This document shows, in pieces, positions 45,400-57,112 of a stretch of DNA of 64,000 bases. A program made the translations under genes and the position numbers. Location of the stretch: positions 295,875-359,874 of the forward strand of contig JBBHKE010001486.1 of NCBI GenBank assembly GCA_037447655.1. Reading direction: 5' to 3'. The stretch is from Zygnema cylindricum (taxonomy: Eukaryota; Streptophyta; Zygnematophyceae; Zygnematales; Zygnemataceae). The stretch's first letter is position 1; every line of letters begins with the position of its first letter. The notes below the pieces were generated by a model. It was not told the origin of the DNA. It did no database searches and was given only the letters and a program-made list of their open reading frames with translations.

Positions 45400-46820
45400 G
45401 AAATGGTTATGATAAAGATCCTTATTTTGTCGTGATTTACAAAAATATTTCGGGAGGGACCCATTGAATGAGAGGCATGTCAAAAACTTTAGACTAGATG
45501 ATGGTTTACTGTATTTGCAAATTGGGGATAGATTATGCATTCCTCAAGTGGGAGACTTAAGAAAACAAATTTTACGGGAAGCTCATGAGCTTTTAGGACA
45601 TCTAGGTCGAGATAAAACTCTTAGTCGATTGTAAAGTAGATTGTTTTGGCTTAGGATGGCAAAGGAGGTGTCAAAACACATGGAAAGTTGCGTCCCTTGC
45701 CAACAGAGTAAACCCAGTACCCAAAAACCTAAAGGTCTCTTAAAACCTTTGGATATCCCGAAAGACCGTGGGAATCTGTCACTATAGATTTTATTGTCAG
45801 GTTGCCCGATACATCTAAAACGAATGACAGTATCATGGTCGAAGTCCATAAGTTCAGTAAAATGGCAATCTTTATACCTTGCAAAACCACTCATTCAGTT
45901 GAAGATATTGCAAAGTTATATTTTGACAACGTGGTCAGACATCATGGAGTCCCTCTATCTCTAGTTAGTGATAGAGACTCTAAATTTACGTCTGCTTTTT
46001 GGAAAAAATTACAACAAAATTTAGGCTCTGAATTGAAAATGAGTACCGCTTATCATCCTCAGACAGATAGACAGACAGAAAAGATGAACCGTACACTAGA
46101 GGAAATGCTTAGGATTGTTTGCAGTGGAGTTCAAAACAAATGGGAATCTATATTGCCATTAATGTAATTTGCATACAATTCATGTAAACATGCTAGTACA
46201 GGATTCTCACCATTTAAAGTTGCATACGGATACCAACCTCGAGAAGCATTAGACTTAATAACAGAGGTCACTCAAGAGAATAGAGGTTTTTGGGAATACG
46301 TTCAAACAGTTAGGAAAACTGTTCGGGATACATTAGTGGAGGCACAAAGGAGGCAAGAATTAAATGTTAACCGCAAACGGGGTGATTGGGTGTTACGCAC
46401 AGGTGACAAGGTTTGGCTTTCTACAACTCATTACAGGTGCAAGATTGAGGGACAATCGGATCCTACGGGGAAATTTGCTCCTAAGTTCATTGGACCATTT
46501 ACTGTAATCGAGATGATATCGTCAGTTGCTGCCAAAATGGACTTCCCTCCTTCAACAAAAAATCATCCAGTGATACACATCAGCCAATTGAAACCAGCGA
46601 ATCTTCGACCAACTGAAGGAGAATTGTAATTGGATCCCTCAATAATTATAGAACCTGAAGTCCACAGATGGGTAATAGATTGGGTTGGTCAACGGTTCAA
46701 GGTTGGTGATACTATATTCTAGCAAGTGCATTATATAAGAAGACCTGAGGATGAGTTGACTTTAGAGGATAAAAATTCTGATTTTTTACAGAGGTATTGG
46801 GGGGATAATAATATAGAAGT
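45400..46820 (+). pseudogene. Gypsy integrase, broken
   Basis: The zinc-binding HHCC region (ELLGHLGRDKTL, then CVPCQQSK) is followed by TIDFIVRLPDT with core Asp, VSDRDSKFTSAFWKKLQQ with the second Asp, and TEKMNRTLEEML with the Glu. VHKFSKMA replaces the usual VDKFSKMA. Stops near 45633 and 46165 break the frame. The C-terminal block KFIGPFTVIE...VIHISQLKP is intact (46336-46629). No clear chromodomain was seen. Confidence 0.85.
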
Positions 46821-46857
46821 CGCGTCTTGAGAATTAAAAGTGTTTAACTGAGGTCAT

Positions 46858-46878
46858 TTAAAAATACGGAGGGGATGA
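46858..46878 (+). promoter_or_regulatory. Polypurine tract of gypsy element
   Basis: AAAAATACGGAGGGGATGA lies directly before the 3' LTR and primes plus-strand synthesis. Confidence 0.75.
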
Positions 46879-47084
46879 TGTAATAGAAATAGCTGATCGA
46901 ACTTGTTTATAAAGGGGTATTTAGGTATTATGATTATAGAGTACTAAATTTGGTAGACGTTCGCGAAAGAATCACGCTATTTGGAGTTATATTTTAAAAG
47001 TTATAGCGATGGGTGTATTTAGGTGACAACATGGGGTCTAAATAACAAACGGGTATCATTGAAACGGGTTAAGGGTCAAATTAG

Positions 47085-48032
47085 CGGGTGTCCCCATGTA
47101 ATCGGTACTTTGATAAAGTATTTTGGACTGTAGTGAAGATTCTCCGTACTACTTTGAAGAGCGTCCCAATGTGCGAAAATGAAATCGAAACTTTGACACG
47201 TGACGGTTGTAGACGTAGGTATTAATTGTGACGATTGAAAGCGACTACGAAACTTCCGACGATTGGTGACGCCAACAAAAACAGCGACGGTTGTAGGCGT
47301 CTAGATTTTTGTGAAATTGTAGACGTTAAGGGTTTGGTGACATAGTGACGTCACGCTCTCTTGTGACAAAGTCGACGTCACGGATTCAAGAACTTTCCGC
47401 CATGGTTTTCCGAATTCGTTTTTTCTACTTTTCTCACTCAACCTACCATTAAAAAAAACCTAAAAATTGTAAAAATAAATATTTTTAAAACATCTTTCAT
47501 TTTTTACCAAGGTTGTCGTGTCTCATTTCGGAAAGTGTGAGATATAATCGATGGTGTGAGAGGGAGAGAGGAGAGGCGACGATGGCGAATTTTTTTGCAA
47601 AGGACCCATGATTGAAAGTGGAGGTCCGAGATCCCTAGAATTTTTTTTCCGTACATAGCGCGTGACGGGGACGGAGAAAAATAGCGAGGACTCTCCTTCG
47701 TCCTAAAATTTTCCCACTCATGTGGCGCGCGCGTTGGTCGTTTTTCATTCGCTATCTGGGCGGTACTTGAACTAAAATCACCTCCTCGAGGTGATTTTAA
47801 ATGAAGTTTTTTTTTGGGCTGGATTCTCTTGCCCGGGGGTCGAAAAGGGGAAAACGCCAAAATAAGTTCACATGACGACAAACACGTCGTACATTCAAAG
47901 TATGAATTCAGGTTCACTGTACTTTGGTAAAAACGATTTTCTCGTACGGCTAAAGTTTTTGTCAAAGTTCCCTGAATTTTAGGGCAAAAAGACAGAGAAA
48001 AGTATGTACTTTAAAACATGGGGACACCCCTC
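47085..48032. mobile_element. Non-autonomous element in gypsy 3' LTR (GGGTGTCCCCATGT ends)
   Basis: Inverted ends GGGTGTCCCCATGT / ACATGGGGACACCC, with TAG repeated on both sides of the insert (47082-47084, 48033-48035). The uninterrupted 5' LTR proves the insertion. A 3-bp duplication is typical of PIF/Harbinger or CACTA elements, but the class is unproven. No credible coding. Related copies are at 39672 and 57000. Confidence 0.85.
47773..47799. repeat. Hairpin inside the GGGTG element
   Basis: TAAAATCACCTC - CTC - GAGGTGATTTTA, a perfect 12-bp stem with a 3-nt loop. Confidence 0.85.
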
Positions 48033-48802
48033 TAGTACCGAAATTACGCGTGTACGTTTCATAAAGTTCTAACGAAACGTTTAGTATGCACGGTGGTTCG
48101 TTTCGTACAAATTTTAGTGCGAAACGTCACTTTCACTTAAGGGAATTTTGTAAGAAGTTTCGCGTGCAAAATTTGTTATGCACTATCGTGTGAAGTCGCG
48201 TTTCGTTTGGCGCGCACTTTTGCACGTAAATGTTAGGTAGTGAAACGTAACGTTTGATTGGTTAGTAAAGTGCCAAGTAGTTAGTAAGAGATTTCGCACG
48301 TTTTTGCATTGGTCAGTCTGAGTCTTTGATCATCAATGATTGGCCCAGGTAAAAGCATGTTAAAACAGAGCGTTGACTCTGGCCTGGCGAGTCCAAGGCG
48401 ATGATGGATAAATAGTGAAGTGTAAGAGGAGAGTAGACATCTTTTCCTTTGAAAAAGTTTGTGGAAATTCCGGCTGATCTTGGTCCTGAGCGATTAATAC
48501 CAAATTGGAGAAAAGGCATTTTGCATTGAAATCTCTTACTAAATAAATAGTGTTTTCGTAGTTAAGAGATAGAATTATTAAGAGTGGAGAGTAGTGGAAA
48601 ACACTTTAATAAGAACGGTTGAGCCACGAGGGAAAGAGACCAAGCTAATGTTATGTGGACAAAAGCTTCTTCTAATTTAAAGTTTATCCTTGTGTGAGTG
48701 TTGTCCAATGTGGATGTGTATTTTCCAATGTGTGAAATGTGTGGTTGGGATTGTTTGTAGTAATGGGATTTTCAGAGAGGTAGGAAATCTTGTTACAATA
48801 GT

Positions 48803-51249
48803 GGTGAGACTAATCCGCAATTTAACGGCCAACCGATACTACCGAATGTCTACACAATTATTTTCGCTTTATGACACAAACAAGTAGCATGCATGTCAAA
48901 ACAGTTGGGACAATCGTTAGAGCACAACATGACGCTTAAACAATTCCAAATTGTTTGCCCTCAATCACGATCTTTCATTGTTAGCTTCTTTTTTCTTTTA
49001 ATGTTAAGTAAGTGTCGTTTTTTGTATACTGTGACTAACCTTTTTTTTTTTAATGGTAAGACATCATTTAGATTTTATGGTAATGAAATATGTAATCTAC
49101 AAATTATAATAAAACATTACAATTACGTCTTACTTTGACAAATAATTAATTTTTATGCAAATTGGTGTTAAAACTAAAAAAAAAAAAAAAACATTTTTTT
49201 TCCTTTTTTATAAGGTTCAATTTTTGAAGTCATTTTGTGTTATTTAAGTTACTTTTTGTTCTTTTTGTATGGTTTTTTTGGTTACGCTTTTAAGTACTTT
49301 TATAGATGGGGGAGGGTGGGTTTTTTTTTCGTAACTGGTTTTTTATTCAATTTTGTTGTTGTTTTTTTTTTTTTTTAGCTATGTCATTTTTTTTGTGTAT
49401 TTATTGGTGCAACTTTGGCTATAATTAGGAGATAAAAGCATTTTTGCTTACAATTTAAATGAGAAAATCATAAAAAATAAGCGAAGTGAAGAGAGAGAAA
49501 AATAAAAAGAGAAACAAAAAAAGAGACGAGAGGATAAAAGAGAAAAACGAAGAGGAAAAAAAATAACAAATATTTTGTGAGAGGAGAAGGAGAAAGAAAA
49601 TAAACTCTCCAACAATAATGACTTTGCACATCGTAATTTACGTTTTAAATAAGCCAGTTAACTTGATGTCCTCCAATTAGTATCACAAGAGACCCATTTT
49701 GTTACTATTGTCGTTTGTTCGCAATTTATGGCATTAGTTGGTGTAACACAACAGATCCCAAAACTTATTCACCATTTATTACATAAATGAAAAAGAAAGC
49801 AGTATAAAAAGTAGCAAAAAAACACTAATAAAAGTAAGTCCTCCAATCACGTATAAAACCACCAAACAAAAAAACAAACCTTTGAATCTTGATGAAAATT
49901 ACAAATGAGGCGCAAGTGGGGTTTTGGATAGAGAAGAAGACATAAGTTTCGAAGGTGGAAAAAAAAAGTTGCAAGATGAAAGCAAAAATGAAGGTAAACG
50001 CGAGATAAACATATAATCACCAACTACATATTACAATCAACAACTAATATTTGATAGATTATTTCATCATCCTCTTGTGTTTTTCGAGTATTGGAGACTA
50101 TGAATTTAAGTACATGGCCTAAAAAACATTTGCTTTTTTTTATTTTTTTTATTTGCTTTGTTTCAAATAAATTTCATAAATCCATCACAGTTATCTCATA
50201 ACGCAACATTTATTTGATAAATCCGAGACAATCACCATAAGTGGGGCTACCAAAGGATGGATAAAATACATATCTTAGATTTTTATATGGTAGATATCAC
50301 ATAAATAATCCTGCACTGCTTTTTATGATGTTTTTATCAAAAGATTATAATACATAATATATGTAATTACAATTTTTTATTAACCCAAACCAAAAGATTG
50401 AAAAAATAGATGCGATTTTGTATAATGCAATCATTTTAGAATATTAGGTTGGTAAACAATTTTGAAAGCATCAAATTGTTTTTTTTGTGTAGTTTGTAGT
50501 TGCGAAATGGTTATGTACACTCACCTTTTTCCGGTTTCCCCTTTTCCTCTTTAAACTTTTTTATTTGTTTTGCCCTTCGTGTTTTATTCTTCCCCATTCT
50601 ACCCCCCCTTTATATTTTTGCCCCCCTCCCTCTCATTTTCCTCTCATTTTTGTGCTTTCGTTTTTTAACCTTTTTCCTCGCCCTCTCTCTATCCTTTATT
50701 TTTGTTATTTTATATTTTTTATCTCTCGTATCCCTCTTCTACCTCTCTCTTTTTCACATGGGAGACGTGGCAGGTGTAGCCATTACTTCAAGTAACGTTG
50801 TTAACACTATTTTATGATTTTTTAACAATTTAAAAGTTTTTAGCCAAAATAAATAACTACTAAAATTTGTGTTATCAACTCTAATAACGACGGTAGTGCA
50901 GTGACCGGAAAGGGTTCCAAAGTTTACTTATTCGAGCTTCATCCATTTGCAACTGTTAATGTGCTTAAAATGAACACACACTACAGCATTGACTTGGCAA
51001 CGTCCTTAATAAGAATCCCCCAATTGTGTTTTATTTTGCTACGATACACTTTTGTTTGTATATTTTGATCTATTCTAAATATTGTGAGCTTAGCTGTTAA
51101 TTATCGTCACACAGCACGATGCTGATTCAAAAGGGCAAACTCTTTCGATGTCTCATCTCGATATAAGACATGCCGATAGATCGATACCTCGATCTCGAAT
51201 CTTTTCGATACACAAAACCGGAAAATCGCAATCCTTCAACAGTTCAGCC
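48803..51249. other. AT-rich low-complexity, no gene
   Basis: Homopolymer A and T runs and long pyrimidine or purine stretches (for example 50500-50760). Open frames here are compositional artefacts. Confidence 0.5.
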
Positions 51250-51257
51250 TTATTTAG

Positions 51258-51438
51258 TAATGTTGGGTATCGAGGACCCTTTGCCGATATTCGATATATA
51301 TCGAATTTCAGGTACCTGATAATCGATATATCGCTTCGATATATCAAAAACCAAATTATCGCGATGTATCGCCGATATATCGAGCCATAAAAAAAATGAA
51401 ATTTCCATTTTTTTTTTCAAACCCCCACCCCGCTCAGT

Positions 51439-51472
<34 letters not shown>

Positions 51473-51648
51473 AAATATCCGTACGATTTTCCGTACCATG
51501 ACGGTACGGACACCCATTTTTTTGCGATATATATCGCGATAATTTATGTTGGTCCCGGTACGATATATCGAGGAATCTACTCGATCGATATTCGATATAT
51601 CGAATATCGCAATTATCGCAATATGAATTTACCCGATACCCAACACTA
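51258..51648. mobile_element. hAT-type MITE, 391 bp, perfect 8-bp duplication
   Basis: Ends TAATGTTGGGTATCG and CGATACCCAACACTA form a 15-bp inverted repeat with one mismatch. TTATTTAG occurs on both sides (51250-51257, 51649-51656), the 8-bp target duplication typical of hAT. The interior is dense in TATCGATATATCG palindromes and contains a 33-G run. Confidence 0.92.
51439..51471 (+). repeat. 33-base poly-G run
   Basis: Uninterrupted G run within the hAT MITE, preceded by a C-rich stretch. Its length may be affected by assembly. Confidence 0.85.
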
Positions 51649-51884
51649 TTATTTAGATTCCTGCCAGAGGTCGCAAACGGTCAACCGAAACCGTGACCGA
51701 CCATTAACTCCCCGCCCGCGCCGGATCCGGAACGAATTCGGTTTCCAAATTTTTGGGGTCGGGCGGTTACGGTCGGTTGAGACACCAGGAAAAAAAAAAG
51801 GTCCGTTACAGTTGGTCAACCAAAAAACCAAAAAAAATAAAATTTTGTAATGTCCCTATAAACCAACATTCTTGTATTTTGAAC

Positions 51885-52070
51885 TCTTTGGTATCGTGGA
51901 AGTACGTGACATCCTGATTAGCGTCGCAAATCTGACACGGTACTGAAGTAAGCTATTCATTTCGCAAATCAAAGGGAACGCGACAAAGCGTCGCAAATTT
52001 GACACGGTAGTACACTATTCATTTCGCAAATCTTAGGGAACGCGACAAAGCGTCGCAAATCTGACACGGT
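51885..52070 (+). repeat. Repeat block with TCGCAAAT(C/T)TGACACGGTA units
   Basis: Tandem units of about 70 bp (TATTCATTTCGCAAATC..., GGGAACGCGACAAAGCG). The block continues after the MITE at 52624-52690 and recurs at 56620-56745 in the same orientation. Confidence 0.75.
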
Positions 52071-52071
52071 A

Positions 52072-52621
52072 CACCGCTAATCGCTATTAGCGTAGTGTAC
52101 GCTAATTCCTTCTCGCCTTTTATTTGTTTTATTCTCCAATAGCGTAGCTTATTCTATTTTTTTCTCTACGCCATTTAGGGTTGTGTTCCAAGTACCTCAC
52201 AAAATGAAAGTACGTCGTCAGTTAAATAGTGTGGTGTTCGGTACGTATCTGACCTTACAAAATTATATTTTTTTAAGTGAAAAAATATATTTAATGAGTT
52301 TTAGTAACCGCGCACGCATGAGAATATGCGCTCTCAAAAGGGGATAAAAGCGGGTTGTAAAATATCACGTTCGCACATATTCGTCCAACAACCACGTTTC
52401 GACTGTGTGAATGTACGATTTGTCAGATTTTGTGCAAATACCTAAATTAGTGTAAGCATGTTTGCGACCAAGATTGATTTTTTTCAAAGACCCAAATAAT
52501 TATTATTAAACAATTATAATGTATGTTTTTTTTCAAAATTTTCAAATTCATAATTAGCGTAAACCACGGTAATTAATCATATACGCTAAAGAAACTTCTA
52601 CGCTAATAGCGATTGGCGGTG
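52072..52621. mobile_element. TA-flanked MITE (CACCGC family), 550 bp, empty site known
   Basis: Ends CACCGCTAATCGCTATTAG / CTAATAGCGATTGGCGGTG. The flanks GACACGG-TA and TA-GTACACTATTC join to the uninterrupted GACACGGTAGTACACTATTC found at about 52003-52022, so insertion duplicated TA. Confidence 0.93.
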
Positions 52622-53009
52622 TAGTACACTATTCATTCCGCAAATCTTAGGGACACGACAAATCGTAATTATTGGCTTATTGATACATCGTACATTATTG
52701 CAAAGTGCTAATTACACATTTTATACCGTGTTTCCACAAATATATCATATTATTATGTCAATGTCATACGGCATGTAGTGATAAGTGGTTAATAAATCAG
52801 TGAAAATCAAACTATTACGTCAATTTCCCACGACTAGTTTTAATTATTGGCGCACTCACATGTGTCAAACAATAAATGGATAAATTGAATTGCTATTAAA
52901 GTTAGAGAAACTCGACCACAATTCAAACAAAACTTAGTCATACACTAAAACGGAGAAAACCATCCTCGTTTCCCTTAAAACTACAATCCAAAACGAACTT
53001 CAAAAATAA

Positions 53010-55076
53010 AAAAATGGTGAAATTGCTGAGTATTACCTAGTGAAAAAAAGCAGGGTCACTTCAAATTGTTGGAAAATTTTTGAGCATGTATATGAAGTTA
53101 GAAAATCAAATAAATACATGGTAAAGGGGGCAAGTTTTGTGGCTTGTAATATATGTTTCATAGTTTATCAATACAAGTCAGCAAACAGTACTTTAACAAT
53201 CCATACTCACACATGTTTAAATTCGGCCGACATGGATAATTAAAGAGGACTTTTTTGTAAAATTCTTTCAAAAACGAAGGCGAAAACGAGTGACCGAAAA
53301 CAAATTGCGAAAATGGTGGCGTTGATGTGTTGTGAGGACCTTCGACCATTTTCAGTAGTCGACGGTTCAGGTATGATTTATTTTAAATTCTATTTAATAT
53401 GGCTTGAGTGTAAATGTCATTATAACTTGTTTTGTTCATAAATTTACAAATTTGAGCTTTGTTTGTCATGATATTGTCTTTTATTTGTCTTTCCATAAAA
53501 AAAAATCAATTCGTTAGAAACCTTATTTACTAATCATGGTTAATACTTGTATGATGTTTTTTTTATGTTATTTTTATTTTTTTCCACAGGTTTTTAAGCA
53601 TTTTGTCAAGCATTGTTTGATGTCGGTGTTTTGTCCAACAAATGTGTTGACATCGACCAACTACTCCCGTCCATCAATATTGTAAAAAACTACATTATAT
53701 TTTCTGCGAAAGATATTCGTAGTTTGATCATCCCAAAACTTAGAGAAAATATTGATAACAATATTTTTTGTCGCATTCACGACCGATCTCTGGACCGAGA
53801 CAATAAAAAGAACCTCATTAATGTCAGTAACCGGTCATTTTATTGACAAAGAATTTGAACTTCATGCACGGACGCTTCAAGTAGATAATTTTTCGGAGGA
53901 AAAACACGCTGCGGAAAATGTTTTAGCGGCTTTCAAAAATTGATTGACCAATTTTTAAATGTCCAATTTTTATCGTTGCGTTGTCGTGACTGATAGTGGT
54001 TCTAACATGTGTGCGACTGGAGGTCTACCGAGTATGTTTACTTGGATACCTTGCGCGGACTACAAAATTGCAACAATTGTGACAACGATCTCGAATAAGA
54101 GCGGAACTTTAAAAAAAGGCAAATACGATGTGGAAATTCCTGAATTTTTTGATCTGATTGACGCATGTAAATCATTGGTCTCGTCTTCAAACAGAGTAAT
54201 TTACAAATTCTTTTTTAATAACACTTTAAAACAAGAAAACGCAACGCGGTGGAATTTTTTGCTCCGAATGCTTAAGAGTATTTACAATGCATTCACTGAG
54301 ATAGGACCAATCGCTCGAGCAAAAAATAAATTGATACTTTTTGCTTGTATCGATAAGACTCACCTTACCGAACTTATACAATTTTTGGAAAGGTTCCAAG
54401 AAGCGACCCTAAAATTGGAAAAAATCAAAGAACCAACTTTACATTTGGTTTTGTTTGAATTATCGTCTCTCCATAACCATTCTAAGATAAGAAAAACATC
54501 TTACAATGACGGTGAAAAAGAATGTCCCGCCGATTCCCTAAACTTGCAAAAGTTGAAACAACTTTTTGTGAAATTTGCACTACCGAAATGGGGCCTTCAT
54601 GAGTATCATATTGTCGCAGCTCTCTTAGATCCCGGACAAAAATACAAGCTTCAAATAATTGGGGTATCGAAAACCGAAATTGAAAGCGCAAGGGTCAAAC
54701 TTTGAGAACTCGCAAACGACCTTGGTGATGACGTTGATTTCGGAAGTCCTCAACGTATTACAAAAAAACGAAAAACATCGCAAAGTAAAGACGGTATCCA
54801 CAATTTTGTTGGAGAGAGCGATCAGGAAAATGAGGTTATTATTACCACCGAAAAAAAAACGCTCGTTAACGACAAAATTAAACGTTATTTTGATTTAAAA
54901 TTAATCAACGATGAAGATTCAACTTTTACATACTTGAATGGTGGAAAAAAAAATCAAATGTACTTGCGAAAGATGGAGGATTTCCTATTCTAGCCGGTGT
55001 TGCTATATCTATTCTAACTATTTTAGCTTCTAGCTCCATGTCCGAGTGCAATTTTTTGATGCCGGGAACACGATAA
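53010..55076 (+). pseudogene. hAT transposase with BED finger, decayed
   Basis: In order: a BED-type zinc finger (FVACNICF...LTIHTHTC, 53040-53240), a linker with LRENIDNN, the RNase-H-like core starts FTTDLWTE and GHFIDKEFELHARTLQ, then VVVTDSGSNM, a long middle region (54000-54705), a stop at 54703-54705, an acidic linker, and the hAT dimerisation block FPILAGVAISILTILASSSM, SECNF in another frame (54975-55075). At least three frame changes and several stops occur. hAT transposases act as dimers through the C-terminal block. Confidence 0.82.
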
Positions 55077-55874
55077 CAATGAAGAGGAGCTCACTAGCTG
55101 CTTTAATTATTAATGATCTTTTGTGTGTTAGATCCAACTGAGATCTTTTAAATGCATAGTTTTTAATTTTGTTTTGTTTTCTAATTATTGTTATTTTTGT
55201 AGTATTAACTATCATGTTTTTTTTTCCTTTGAATTTTTTGTTGTATTTCACAAATTTTCTAGTGTTATTTTGTTTTTTTTTTTTTTAAACCGGAGTGCTT
55301 ATTTTTATCAAATTACCAAAGCGTCGTATGTATACCAAATTTAGATTTATAGATTTTTGTGTAGTTTTAAGTTTGAGGTTGAGAATTTGTACAATAGAGT
55401 CGAAAATAGAACGAGGTTGTTATTTGTTTATTTATATATTTGATACTACAAAATATTTTTTGTTTTTTTTGCTCATCACAATGTGTTTTTTTTTCAATTG
55501 ATTTTCTATGTGAAAACTATGATTTTTTTTTAAACATACATAATTGAAAATTTACCTTTTTGCAAAATTCATAACATAGTATTGTAGTTGAAAGAAAAAC
55601 CGTCCGAAAATTGTAACGAAAAAATTAGATTTGCGAGAGAATAAACATTAATGTAAGGGTTTAAGCATAAATCTAAGAGTTACACGCAAAATTAGGAACA
55701 AATCCCTTGAAAGAGATCACTGTCGAGGAAAAAAATTATTCGTAAAGGGATATTGCAAAAAGACAAAATAGTAAAAAGAAGAGGTACACGAGCTGTTTTT
55801 TTGCAAAGGGAGATGTACCACTTAACCACTCATTGTTATTAGTATTAATAAATCGCTACTACTTAACAACTCTG
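55077..55874. other. AT-rich 3' part of hAT element
   Basis: No coding recognised. Confidence 0.4.
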
Positions 55875-56490
55875 CACCGCAAATCGTAATTAGAGTAATA
55901 AAAAAACTAGAGTAAAAAAACTAAAAAAAACAATTAGAGTAATGAACTCTAATTTATGTGATAGAACTTTTTCACAGAGGAAGAGTACTCTAATATATTT
56001 AAGTACTCTATATTGGGTTATGTCGGCAATAAATTTTTGCGCTGAAATTATGAACACTAAATTACGTAAACTTACAAAGTTTGTCAGTCCGTATAGTTTT
56101 GACCTCGTTATGACGTTAGTAATATTTGTCGCGCTGAATGTCAGTTAGTGTTCACACTGACAACGATGCTGTCGACGGACGAAAGTTATGCAAACGACTT
56201 TTTTTTGATGTGATTGATTTTTCGTTTAGTGCGATTTCATGTGCGAGCGCGATTCTATTAAATCATTATTTGTACCTTTTTATTTGAAAAAGTACAATTT
56301 TGCACTATCGAACGTCGTCCGTACTCCAACCTATTTAAAACAAACCTATATTACAATTTGTGACGCTAATTAAACTTACCTAAATTAGAATAATGAAAAG
56401 TTAGAATCGTTTACTTTATTTGATGTGATAGAGTCGAAATTTTGAGCGACCGAATTAGAGTAATTTACTCTAGTTAAGATTCGCGGTGTA
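55875..56490. mobile_element. MITE (CACCGC family), 616 bp
   Basis: Starts CACCGCAAATCGTAATTAGAG and ends CTCTAGTTAAGATTCGCGGTG. Flanked by TG on the left and TA on the right. More diverged than other copies. Confidence 0.75.
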
Positions 56491-56619
56491 GCATAGTGCT
56501 ATTTTAAATAGTGTGGCTAACGTACAAAAACGTAACGTATTAACGAAAAAGTACAAAAAATGATTTAATCATGCCGTATGATGTACCTGCATTTTCAGAA
56601 ACCGCGTAGTGAAAACGTC

Positions 56620-56745
56620 ATAATGCTTTGTACTCTTTGGTATAGTGGAGGTACGTGACATCATGACTAACGTCACAAATCTGACACGGTACTGTAGTAA
56701 GCTATTCATTTCGCAAATCTTAGGGAACGCGACAAATCGTAATTA
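56620..56745 (+). repeat. Second copy of the TCGCAAATCTGACACGG block
   Basis: Matches 51885-51975 (CTTTGGTAT.GTGGA.GTACGTGACATC, then CTGACACGGTACTG.AGTAAGCTATTC) in direct orientation, 4.7 kb away. Confidence 0.8.
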
Positions 56746-56997
56746 TTGGTTTATTCATAAGTGTTACATTGGTTAATTTTGTACTTTTTCGGCTACGGGC
56801 GGGCACGGTTAATAGCGAGAAATCAAGATTCGGTTAGTTTTTATTTTAGTAAACGCCGGTCGGTTAACGGTTAACAATTTTGGAGCATGACATAACCCGG
56901 TCGGGCGTCGGTTACTCAGATTTAAAAAAAAAAAACGGTCGGTTCGGTTATGTAAAATTTTGACTTTTGCGACCTCTGGTCCTCGATACATAACACT

Positions 56998-57112
56998 ATA
57001 TTTCAAAGTTCCGATTTCATTTTCGCACATGGGGACGCTTTTCCAAGTAGTAAGAAGAATCTTCACTACAGTCCAAAACACTTTATCAAAGGACCGATTA
57101 CATGGGGCCCAA
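56998..57112 (-). mobile_element. Remnant of the GGGTG...CATGTAATCG element
   Basis: On the minus strand GGCCCCATGTAATCGGTCC...TTCACT.CAG... matches the first 110 bp of the 47085 element. The rest is missing. Confidence 0.65.

Larger units (their letters stand above)
40487..48797 (+). mobile_element. Ty3/gypsy retrotransposon, LTR to LTR
   Basis: Both LTRs start TGTAATAGAAATAGC and end TTACA. Perfect 5-bp target duplications ATAGT flank them (40482-40486, 48798-48802). The order is PBS, gag, protease, RT, RNase H, integrase, polypurine tract, with integrase after RNase H as in Ty3/gypsy. The 3' LTR is split by a 948-bp insertion. Several nonsense codons and frameshifts make it non-autonomous. 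The LTRs differ at few positions, so insertion is fairly recent. Confidence 0.95.
46879..48797 (+). repeat. 3' LTR of gypsy element, split by insertion
   Basis: Collinear with the 5' LTR at 46879-47084 and 48033-48797. The extra 948 bp lies after GGGTCAAATTAG. Confidence 0.95.
51664..56979 (+). mobile_element. Large decayed hAT transposon
   Basis: CCAGAGGTCGCAAA at the left matches TTTGCGACCTCTGG at the right as a 14-bp inverted repeat. Both subterminal regions hold many CGGTCGGTT/AACCGACCG words. A decayed hAT transposase lies between them. No clean 8-bp duplication was found. MITEs at 52072 and 55875 are nested inside. Confidence 0.65.

Noticed and set aside
47504-47965. 153-residue minus-strand open frame in the GGGTG element
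   Set aside because: No motif, not seen in the related copies at 39672 and 57000, and it overlaps the hairpin.
50500-50817. 105-residue Phe/Leu/Ser-rich plus-strand frame resembling a membrane protein
   Set aside because: Low-complexity T/C-rich DNA; hydrophobicity is a by-product of composition.
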